From NCBI GenBank assembly GCA_023137595.1, contig JAGLOZ010000071.1, positions 1-39,386 of the forward strand: a stretch of 39,386 nucleotides of DNA, given 5' to 3'. Positions within the stretch are counted from its first letter, which is position 1. Each line of letters opens with the position of its first letter. The notes under the pieces are model-generated. The model worked only from the letters and a program-made list of their open reading frames with translations. It was not told the origin of the DNA and made no database searches. The translations under genes were made by a program, and so were the position numbers. Origin of the DNA: Minisyncoccota bacterium (GTDB lineage: Bacteria; Patescibacteriota; Minisyncoccia; JAHIHE01; JAGLIN01). Shown here piece by piece: positions 29,862 through 37,607 of this stretch.

Positions 29862-30022
29862 TGTCATTCTTAAACTTGTTTCAGAATCTTTAAGCTGTTA
29901 AATTGAAACAAGTCTATAAATTACCAATATAGAGTTTATTGCGTTGAATATGACTAGATATAGCAGTTAAAAGATTCTGAACTAAGCTTGTCCTGAGCTT
30001 GTCGAATGGATTCAGGATGACA
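29862..30022. mobile_element. MITE-like element, family 1 copy C (divergent/composite)
   Basis: tgtcattcttaaacttgtttcagaatctt ... aagattctgaactaagcttgtcctgagcttgtcgaatggattcaggatgaca. Confidence 0.55.
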
Positions 30023-30098
30023 TCTTTTGACAAACCTATCTGTTTGATGGGCAGGCTCAAGACGATTTAGCAATACAATAATTTAACAATTTAATCTG

Positions 30099-31562
30099 AT
30101 GCCAAAAAAAACACTAACAGTCACATCTTTTATATTCCTGATAATAATTATTTTTAGTGTCGGCTATATTTTGGTAAAAGCCTATCCTAGCTTTAAAACG
30201 CCTTACGTGCAAACAGAAAGTGATAAGCCGATTGAAGTAACTTTGGAGTTTTGGGGGCTTTGGGATAATTCTGATAATTGGGAAGAAATTATAAGAAAGT
30301 TCGAAAATAGAACTTATAATTTTAACGGACGCAAAGTGAATGTTTCCATAAATTATACTAAAAAAGATTTTGGTTCTTATGAAGAGGACATTGCGAAAGC
30401 GAAAGAAAAAAACAATATCCCGAGTATTTTTATGATCAATAATAATTGGTTTGAGAGTTATATTGATCTTCTTGAGCCGTTAGCCGGTAATGACGCTTAT
30501 ACTCAGGAGTATGATCTTATTAGTCATAACGATCTGCTAGACATATTTTCAGCAAGAACACTATTTGACGCGGTTCGTAAAGATCAGCTATATGGAATGC
30601 CTTTGTATTCTGATTCTCTTGCTTTATATTATAATAAAGATCTATTTGAAAAAGCGGGAATAAAAGAGCCGCCAAAGTCGTGGCAAGAATTTAATAAAGT
30701 TGTGAAAAAATTGACCATTCTTGATAATAAAGATGAAATAATCCAAGCTGGCGCGGCGCTTGGAACCGGAGAAAATGTAAGTCGGTCCTCTGATATTTTG
30801 TCTCTTTTGATAATGCAGGGAGGAGGAAGCGTGATAGACAGTGATAGCAAGGTAGACATAAACAAAGAAATAGAGGTGAATATGATCAATGGAACAGAAA
30901 AGAGAACTCCTGGGAAAAGAGGTATAGAATTCTATACGGAGTTTGCAAATTCCAAGAAAGAAATATATTCCTGGAATTCCGATCAGGAGAATTCTATTAA
31001 AGCTTTCGCGGAGGGCAAAGTAGCAATGATGATCGGATATAGCTATCATGTGAAAAATCTATCGGCTATTAACTCTGGTTTAAATTATGGAATATCGCAA
31101 ATGCCTCAGCTTGAGAATTCTACCCCGATAAATTTTTCGAATGTGACGATCCCCGTAGTTTCTAATCTTGGTAATTGCAAGGTTGAGCCGGTTGAATTAT
31201 CTCATGAAGTGGACTGCGCGAAAATTTCCTGGAGCTTTTTGAGCTTTGCTGTTGAAAAAGAGAACTCAAAACAATATCTTGATCTAACAGGCAAAGTCGC
31301 GGCGAGAAAAGATTTGATTCAGGAACAGATTGAAGCAGATGGAGCAGCAAGTATTTTTGCGTCCCAAGCTGAAAGCTCGCAGAGCTATAACAAATTTGAC
31401 GACAAAATTGATAATATTTTAGTTGAGATGATTGATGAAATTAATTTGGAGAGAGAAGAAACAGATAAGATCGTTAATGAAGCGGTTCTGAAAATTGAAA
31501 ATCTCAATCAAGATACAAGAATACAAGAAACAAGGACACAAACAAATTCCAATAATCAATAA
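30099..31562 (+). CDS. extracellular solute-binding protein (family 1-like)
   Basis: VTLEFWGLWDNSDNWEEIIRKFE; QLYGMPLYSDSLALYYNKDLFEKAGIKEPPKSWQEF; paralog of 19747-21099. Confidence 0.88.
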   Translation: MPKKTLTVTSFIFLIIIIFSVGYILVKAYPSFKTPYVQTESDKPIEVTLEFWGLWDNSDNWEEIIRKFENRTYNFNGRKVNVSINYTKKDFGSYEEDIAKAKEKNNIPSIFMINNNWFESYIDLLEPLAGNDAYTQEYDLISHNDLLDIFSARTLFDAVRKDQLYGMPLYSDSLALYYNKDLFEKAGIKEPPKSWQEFNKVVKKLTILDNKDEIIQAGAALGTGENVSRSSDILSLLIMQGGGSVIDSDSKVDINKEIEVNMINGTEKRTPGKRGIEFYTEFANSKKEIYSWNSDQENSIKAFAEGKVAMMIGYSYHVKNLSAINSGLNYGISQMPQLENSTPINFSNVTIPVVSNLGNCKVEPVELSHEVDCAKISWSFLSFAVEKENSKQYLDLTGKVAARKDLIQEQIEADGAASIFASQAESSQSYNKFDDKIDNILVEMIDEINLEREETDKIVNEAVLKIENLNQDTRIQETRTQTNSNNQ

Positions 31563-31645
31563 TCAAATTCCGAATTGTTTGATTATTGAAATTTGGTTGT
31601 TGATTATTTTTTGATTATTGTTTCTTGTATCCTTGTATCTTGATT
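31506..31645. mobile_element. terminal-inverted-repeat element overlapping the solute-binding protein C-terminus
   Basis: 25-nt TIRs aatcaagatacaagaatacaagaaa / tttcttgtatccttgtatcttgatt (24/25 matching). Confidence 0.7.
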
Positions 31646-31701
31646 TTTTATTATTCGAAGTATTCTAGCAATATATTCCTTTAATTTATATAAATAATTC
31701 T

Positions 31702-32142
31702 ATGTCCAAATTACTGATCTTCACCGACGGCGGTTCTCGCGGAAATCCTGGTCCTTCCGCGGCAGGTGTTGTTATAAAAAACGATAAAAATGAAATAATT
31801 CTAAAGGTTTCAAAATATATTGGCGAAACCACAAATAATCAAGCGGAATACGAAGCGCTGGTTTTAGCTCTTCAAAAAGCAAAAGGTATTTTTAAGTCGC
31901 ATAAAGTCAAAAAGGGTAATCTGGAATGCTATCTTGACAGTGAGCTGGTGGTCAGACACTTAAATCACGAATATAAAATAAAAGATGAGGGATTACAGCC
32001 GCTTTTTATAAAAGTTTGGAATTTAACACTCGATTTTGATTCTGTGAAATTTTTTCATATCCCGCGAGAGAAAAATAAACTGGCGGATGAAATGGTGAAT
32101 AGGGAATTAGATAGGCAGGAGAGGAATGAAAGTTTGTTTTAA
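31702..32142 (+). CDS. rnhA: ribonuclease HI
   Basis: LLIFTDGGSRGNPGPSAAGVVI...GETTNNQAEYEALVLAL...CYLDSELVVRHLN...HIPREKNKLADEMVN. Confidence 0.93.
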   Translation: MSKLLIFTDGGSRGNPGPSAAGVVIKNDKNEIILKVSKYIGETTNNQAEYEALVLALQKAKGIFKSHKVKKGNLECYLDSELVVRHLNHEYKIKDEGLQPLFIKVWNLTLDFDSVKFFHIPREKNKLADEMVNRELDRQERNESLF

Positions 32143-32195
32143 ATTTTTAGGGCTTACGAGTATTTTCGGTTTATATATAATTCAACTCTATGAAT

Positions 32196-32396
32196 TGTCA
32201 TTCTGAACTTGTTTCAGAATCTATTTTCTCTTACGATTAGCCAGGCCCATAAATCACAAAACTTTTAAATGAAGTTGAAAACACAATAGCTGTCATAGAA
32301 AGATAATTGTATTTGCGTTGTAGATGAAAGTATAGTGTTAAATGGCGTAAATTTAACCTAAAACAACAAAGATTCTGAAACAAGTTCAGAATGACA
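32196..32396. mobile_element. MITE-like element, family 1 copy B
   Basis: Perfect 27-bp TIR tgtcattctgaacttgtttcagaatct. Confidence 0.8.
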
Positions 32397-32428
32397 GTTT
32401 AGTGAACTCAGAATAGCGCCGCTGCAAA

Positions 32429-32457
32429 TAAAAACTCCCCAATGAAAGGGAGTTTTT
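32429..32457. terminator. bidirectional terminator-like hairpin
   Basis: AAAAACTCCCcaatgaaaGGGAGTTTTT. Confidence 0.8.
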
Positions 32458-32498
32458 GAAAATAAACTATATTGTAAATTCAAATTTAGGCAGATTAA

Positions 32499-32657
32499 AA
32501 GAGATGGGGTTTTTTGTTAAGTGAGCGTTAGCTGGTTTGAAGGGTGACCTCCTATTGTATTGTTATTTGATGTGTGATTGGTATTTTTCAAGTTTTTATT
32601 TTTAACAACCTGAAAAATACCAATCATCTACAATCAAACCGCTCTTCCCATCTCTTA
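32499..32657 (-). ncRNA. candidate long-stem structured RNA (6S-like topology, family unassigned)
   Basis: Minus-strand: closing stem AAGAGATGGG/CCCATCTCTT, middle stem AGC-GGTTTGA/TCAAACC-a-GCT, terminal 17-bp hairpin GATTGGTATTTTTCAGG/CTTGAAAAATACCAATC; consensus promoter upstream. Confidence 0.6.
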
Positions 32658-32663
32658 ATTACA

Positions 32664-32692
32664 AATATAGCATGTATTTATAATCTTGTCAA
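32664..32692 (-). promoter_or_regulatory. sigma70-type promoter for the minus-strand RNA candidate
   Basis: On the minus strand TTGACA-17 nt-TATATT. Confidence 0.7.
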
Positions 32693-32901
32693 GGGCAGTT
32701 ATCCATAGTACGTGATATGATTTATTATATTGCATAGTGAGTTTAAATTTACACTTTGAAAAAAGTGAACTCCATTTCCGGAGTTCGGGTTTTAATCTGT
32801 AATAATGCGTTGTAAATCTAATTTAAATTATCATATTTCAAAAACCAAACAAAAATTCTTGTTAAAATGTTAGTATGTTAAAATGTTTATATGATTTGGT
32901 C

Positions 32902-32929
32902 TTGACAAATCGGCGATTTTGTATATACT
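32902..32929 (+). promoter_or_regulatory. sigma70-type promoter, probable rnpB promoter
   Basis: TTGACA-16 nt-TATACT. Confidence 0.65.
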
Positions 32930-32937
32930 TAAAAAAG

Positions 32938-33098
32938 TTTAGGGTCTGTCCATAAATAATCTCCACAATTTCATCTCATCTTCACGCCATCTTGGTGTGA
33001 TATGACTCTCAATATATATCAATATCTTTCAATTTTTTTCAAACCAATCTGACATATCTAAGTGAACTTGAGGATATTATTTATGGACGTACTCTAAA
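32938..33098. mobile_element. MITE-like element between promoter and rnpB
   Basis: TIRs TTTAGGGTCTGTCCATAAATAAT / ATTATTTATGGACGTACTCTAAA (20/23 matching when inverted). Confidence 0.65.
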
Positions 33099-33736
33099 AC
33101 GCTTAAGTTTTAAGGTGATAAGCTAGATAATCGCCCAGCACCAAGTTTTACAAGATAATTTGTATCAATAAGTTAAACTTAGTTTTACTAAAATAAATTA
33201 TTGAGTAATATTGTAATGTAAAACTTGGTGCGGGGAGGAAAGTCCGAACACCCATCCCGAGTTTTCGGGATGAAGTAGGCAGTTGTTAACGGCAACCGTT
33301 CCGATTACTCGGGATAGGGAAAGTGCCACAGAGACTATACTACCCAGTACCAAGTTTGTGTATTAGTCAGATATTTTATGCAATAATAAACTTATCTTTA
33401 TAATTGCAATCGTGACCATATTAGTATATAGACTTGGTGCTGGGAAAAGGTGAAAAGTTGAATAATGTTCTAAATCGTTTAACGATTTAGGGCTATATTC
33501 TTTCCTTGTCGGTGACGGCAAGTGATGGTAAACCCTGCCTGGTGCAAGAACAAATCCCTTATTTGGGAAAAAAGTGGTTCGCATGACTTTGTCAGCAATG
33601 ACAAAGCTAGATAGATGATTATCACCCCAATTTCTTTCAGAAGCTGAGCTTCCAATTGGAAGCTCAGCTTCTGAAAGAAATTGGGGAACAGAATTCGGCT
33701 TATTGCTTGTTGCCTTTGAACTCAAGCGTTTTTTTT
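33096..33736 (+). ncRNA. rnpB: RNase P RNA (bacterial type A-like, enlarged)
   Basis: P1 pairing AAAACGCTT.../...CAAGCGTTTT; CR-I GAGGAAAGTCCGAAC; GGGAAAGTGCCACAGAGA; GATGGTAAACCC; TGGTGCAAG; TAGATAGATGAT; CR-V ACAGAATTCGGCTTAT; T-run at the end. Confidence 0.93.
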
Positions 33737-33859
33737 GTTGTATAATTTAAATATACTATTGCTCTATCGCTATATTGTTGTTATCATTATTTAATGAATC
33801 TTTGTAATAATGTGATAATTTAGCAACATAACAATGCAACGGTATAATCTTATAATTTT

Positions 33860-35269
33860 ATGAAAAAGTCAGAATTAGTTTTTAACGCGCTTTTAGTCCC
33901 AATAGATTTTTTGATGATAGTTCTTGCGGGAGTGCTTGCGTATTCTTTGAGATTTAGCGTTGAATTTTCAAGTCTTCGGCCGATTGTTTTTGATCTGCCA
34001 TTTAAGAATTTTATGGAGATAGTTTTTGCAATATCTCCTATTTTTATTATATCTTTCGCGCTGATCGGACTTTATAATATGAAGAGTGTCCGAAAATTGT
34101 GGAAAGAAATATTTCAGATTATGATCGGGGTTTCGGCCGGTTTTATGTTTATAATTTTTGCGTCTTTTATGCAGCGGGAAATGTTTTCATCTCGTTTTAT
34201 ATTTTTTGCGGGCTGGTTTTTTGCGATTATAACCGTTGTGATTGGCAGGATCGTTGTTAGAATTATACAGGGCTGGATGGCAAATAAATTTAAATTCGGA
34301 TTTCATAGGCTGGTTTTACTCGGAGAGAACGGAGCCGTAAAAACTATTCAAAAAGAAATTAAACGTAATAAAGTTTTGGGCTACAAAATTGTCAGGAAGC
34401 TCCGAGATTTTAAAGTTGAAGATCTAGAGAGAATATACAAAGATCCCGGCATTGATGAGATAATTTTGTGTTCTACTAATATTAAGGAAGACAGAATTCA
34501 GGAGCTTCTGGATTTTTGTCAGGAAAAAAATATTGATTTTAAATTTGTTCCTGATATGTTTCAGGCGCAAGCGGCTCTATTTGAAATGCAGACTATATCT
34601 GACATAACTTTGATCGAAGTAAAGCGAACTCCTCTTGATGGCTGGGGAAAAATTTTTAAAAGAAGCATAGACATTATCGGATCTCTTTTGGGGCTTATTA
34701 TACTTTCTCCATTTTTTGTTTTTATGGCGATTATCATAAAAATGGACAGTGCTGGACCGGTTTTAGCAAGACTTGAGAGAGTTGCCAGGGGCAAGAAATT
34801 TAAGCTTTACAAGTTTCGTTCTATGATAGAAAATGCTCACGAGATGAAATATGACAAAGACGGAAATCTTAGGTCTGAATTTGCGAGACTTAATGAAAGA
34901 GGTGAGGGTCCTCTTTTCAAGATGAAGAATGATCCTCGTATAACAAAAGTAGGAAGATTTATCAGAAAGACTCGTCTAGATGAATTTCCTCAGCTTATTA
35001 ATGTTCTAAAAGGAGAAATAAGTTTGATTGGTCCTCGTCCGCACGAGCCTGAAGAGGTTGCGAAATATGAGAAGCATCACAAAAAATTATTAACCATCAA
35101 ACCAGGATGCACCGGGATGGCTCAAGTTAGTGGCAGTTCGGGTTTAGATTTTGAAAGAGAAGTAAAACTGGACATTTATTATATTGAAAATTGGTCTTTA
35201 TTTTTAGATCTCATAATTATTATAAAAACCTTGCTTATGTATTTAAGGGGGGATAAGTCGGCGTGCTAG
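33860..35269 (+). CDS. exopolysaccharide biosynthesis polyprenyl glycosylphosphotransferase
   Basis: N-terminal multi-TM; KRSIDIIGSLLGLIILSPFFVFMAIIIKMDSAGPVLARLERVARGKKFKLYKFRSM...FIRKTRLDEFPQLINVLKGEISLIGPRPHEPEEV. Confidence 0.93.
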   Translation: MKKSELVFNALLVPIDFLMIVLAGVLAYSLRFSVEFSSLRPIVFDLPFKNFMEIVFAISPIFIISFALIGLYNMKSVRKLWKEIFQIMIGVSAGFMFIIFASFMQREMFSSRFIFFAGWFFAIITVVIGRIVVRIIQGWMANKFKFGFHRLVLLGENGAVKTIQKEIKRNKVLGYKIVRKLRDFKVEDLERIYKDPGIDEIILCSTNIKEDRIQELLDFCQEKNIDFKFVPDMFQAQAALFEMQTISDITLIEVKRTPLDGWGKIFKRSIDIIGSLLGLIILSPFFVFMAIIIKMDSAGPVLARLERVARGKKFKLYKFRSMIENAHEMKYDKDGNLRSEFARLNERGEGPLFKMKNDPRITKVGRFIRKTRLDEFPQLINVLKGEISLIGPRPHEPEEVAKYEKHHKKLLTIKPGCTGMAQVSGSSGLDFEREVKLDIYYIENWSLFLDLIIIIKTLLMYLRGDKSAC

Positions 35270-35504
35270 TAACTTATAACTTGTAACATATAACGCATAA
35301 CGCAATTTAAAGCATTCAGTTTTTATGCTGTTAACTCTAATTTTCTAGCGTCGTTGGCTCCATACTCTCGTGCGGAGCCGTGTCAAATCATTTAACCATG
35401 ACACTGAAATTCTCTAGAACGTGCTGGACTAATACAAAGAATTTATTAATTTTCATTTTTGTGGTATAATATAAATAAATGTAAATTACCCGTTATTCAC
35501 GACC

Positions 35505-35879
35505 ATGAGATTTGAGCCTTACTCTTCGAAAAAACTTTGTCGTTTTATACCAAGCAGACAAAAGTTATTTTGTTTAATTTCAATTTGTTTAATTTCAATT
35601 TTTGCTTTTCCTGCCTATGCCGTAGGATCTTTCTCATTTCTTGGCAAGCCGGTTGTTGAAATAGTCAATGATATCATAAAATTAATTTTGACATTTGTCG
35701 GAAGAATTTCCTTGTTGGTTCTTATTCTGGGAGGAGTGTTTTATGTAATTTCCGGTTCAAATCCCGAAAGCCAGGAAAAGGCAAAAAAGACTATCGTTTT
35801 CGCGCTTTTGGGCGTTATGCTTGTTTTAGCCTCATATGCAATTCTAATTATAATAGATAAAATAGCTGTTCAGCCGTAA
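35505..35879 (+). CDS. VirB2/TrbC-like T4SS pilin family protein
   Basis: IVNDIIKLILTFVGRISLLVLILGGVFYVISGSNPESQEKAKKTIVFALLGVMLVLASYAILIII. Confidence 0.75.
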   Translation: MRFEPYSSKKLCRFIPSRQKLFCLISICLISIFAFPAYAVGSFSFLGKPVVEIVNDIIKLILTFVGRISLLVLILGGVFYVISGSNPESQEKAKKTIVFALLGVMLVLASYAILIIIDKIAVQP

Positions 35880-35909
35880 ATTTGCGCTTTGCGCCCGCTT
35901 GTCTGATAT

Positions 35910-36027
35910 AGACTGTCTAAAAACTCTTTTGGGTAGGTTGAAGCCATCGCTTCAACCTGTTAAATAAGCCACTTTTAATTTGAGCGAGGGCTCAAATCTA
36001 CCCGAACGCGAACTTTTTTAACAGTCT
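35910..36027. mobile_element. MITE-like element with two internal hairpins
   Basis: agactgtctaaaaactcttttgggtag ... ctacccgaacgcgaacttttttaacagtct; internal AGGTTGAAGC-catc-GCTTCAACCT and ATTTGAGC-gagg-GCTCAAAT. Confidence 0.65.
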
Positions 36028-36070
36028 GGATAGGTAGGTATATGTTTCTGATGTCTTAATTCATAGCACT

Positions 36071-36400
36071 ATGAATATAAAATATATAAAATATTATAGT
36101 AGTTTTGCCGTTTTAGCGCTTTTGGTCTCTGCTCCGGCAAAAGCAATGGAACTGCATTATTTTACCAAAGATATCGCGGAAGTTTTTAATGATTCCACAA
36201 AAATTCTTTTGATATATGCTGGCAGATTAGTTCTTCTTTTCCTCATAATTGGAGGTGTGTATTATGTAATTTCCGGTTCTGATCCTCAAAAGCAGGAGAA
36301 CGCAAAAAAGGTAATTACATACGCGATATTTGGACTTGTGGTTATTCTGATCTCATATGCTGTTATTGTTTCTGTTGGTAAAATTGGCACAACGCCATAA
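36071..36400 (+). CDS. VirB2/TrbC-like T4SS pilin family protein
   Basis: VFNDSTKILLIYAGRLVLLFLIIGGVYYVISGSDPQKQENAKKVITYAIFGLVVILISYAVIV; tandem paralog of 35505-35879. Confidence 0.75.
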   Translation: MNIKYIKYYSSFAVLALLVSAPAKAMELHYFTKDIAEVFNDSTKILLIYAGRLVLLFLIIGGVYYVISGSDPQKQENAKKVITYAIFGLVVILISYAVIVSVGKIGTTP

Positions 36401-36437
36401 ATATTAATAGGTCTAATTTAATGAAACTAATAAAATT

Positions 36438-37286
36438 ATGAAAATTTTAATTTTAGGACATAAAGGAATGCTGGGCCATGAACTGGCAGATGAACTTGAA
36501 GGAGATCATGAGCTTATTTTATGGGACAGGGATCAGATTGATATTTCTAATAGGGAAGATGTGATGAAAAAAATCGGTGAGCTAGAGCCTGATGTTGTTG
36601 TTAATGCTGCTGCATACACCGCTGTTGATAAAGCTGAATCAGAAAAAGACCTAGCTTACAAAGTGAATGGTTGCGCGGTAGGATTTTTATCTACGATCTG
36701 CAAAGAGATAAATGCTCTTTTTGTCCATTTTAGCACTGATTATGTTTTTGATGGTGAAAATCATCTTGGATACAAAGAAGATCATCCTTATAAGCCGATA
36801 AATATATATGGAAAATCAAAAGCTCTTGGAGAGAAAATGATACTGGATATTGAACCTAGATATTATATAATAAGAACATCATGGCTTTTCGGTAAATATG
36901 GAAAAAATTTTGTGGAAACGATGTTGCGAATCGCTAACGAAGGAAAAGACCTAAAAGTAGTTAATGATCAATTCGGAAGTCCTACCTATGCCAAAGATTT
37001 TGCAAAAAAAGTCAGTGAATTAATTGAATCTCATAAGCCGTTTGGAATTTATCACATTACAAATTCTGAAAGTTGTAACTGGTATGAGTTCGCTTTGAAG
37101 ATCTTTGAATTTTCCGGATTAAACCCAAATGTTCAGCCAGTAACATCCGAGTCCCGAGCACTCGGGACAACTTCTTCTGAAAGGCCGACATATTCAATGC
37201 TTATCAATACAAAACTTTCACTGATGAGGCCGTGGGAAGAAGCATTAAAAGATTATTTAATAGAAACTGGAAAAATAGTTAAATAA
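36438..37286 (+). CDS. rfbD: dTDP-4-dehydrorhamnose reductase
   Basis: MKILILGHKGMLGHELADEL; DVVVNAAAYTAVDKAESE; FSTDYVFDG; YGKSKALGE; IIRTSWLFG; FGSPTYAKDFA. Confidence 0.93.
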   Translation: MKILILGHKGMLGHELADELEGDHELILWDRDQIDISNREDVMKKIGELEPDVVVNAAAYTAVDKAESEKDLAYKVNGCAVGFLSTICKEINALFVHFSTDYVFDGENHLGYKEDHPYKPINIYGKSKALGEKMILDIEPRYYIIRTSWLFGKYGKNFVETMLRIANEGKDLKVVNDQFGSPTYAKDFAKKVSELIESHKPFGIYHITNSESCNWYEFALKIFEFSGLNPNVQPVTSESRALGTTSSERPTYSMLINTKLSLMRPWEEALKDYLIETGKIVK

Positions 37287-37384
37287 AAATAAAACAGCTT
37301 GAGAACGAAATAAAAGAAATAAAAAAAGACGATCAGTAGAAATATATATCCAAATTATAAAATAATTTTTAATAAATAAAAAAA

Positions 37385-37492
37385 ATGGACAAGAAAAACA
37401 AAAAACAAGATGTTGTTCCCGCGATGCTTTTCGTAAGTTTTTTAGGAGTTGTTATTCTGGCTCTTGTTTTGATAGGCATGCCGGGGTTTTAA
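37385..37492 (+). CDS. small single-TM protein (35 aa)
   Basis: MDKKNKKQDVVPAMLFVSFLGVVILALVLIGMPGF*; basic N-terminus then TM helix; below the track length cutoff. Confidence 0.5.
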   Translation: MDKKNKKQDVVPAMLFVSFLGVVILALVLIGMPGF

Positions 37493-37607
37493 TGTTTGGA
37501 AAAACAAAGTTCTGTTTCGCTGCAGTCTCTAACAAAGATTGCAGCGAAGAGAATATTCACAAATGAAAAATTAACAATTTAACAATATAATTCATTAATC
37601 TAAGTAT

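Noticed and set aside
33363-33725. 120-aa minus-strand ORF
   Set aside because: Lies entirely within rnpB, including the palindrome; not a plausible protein.
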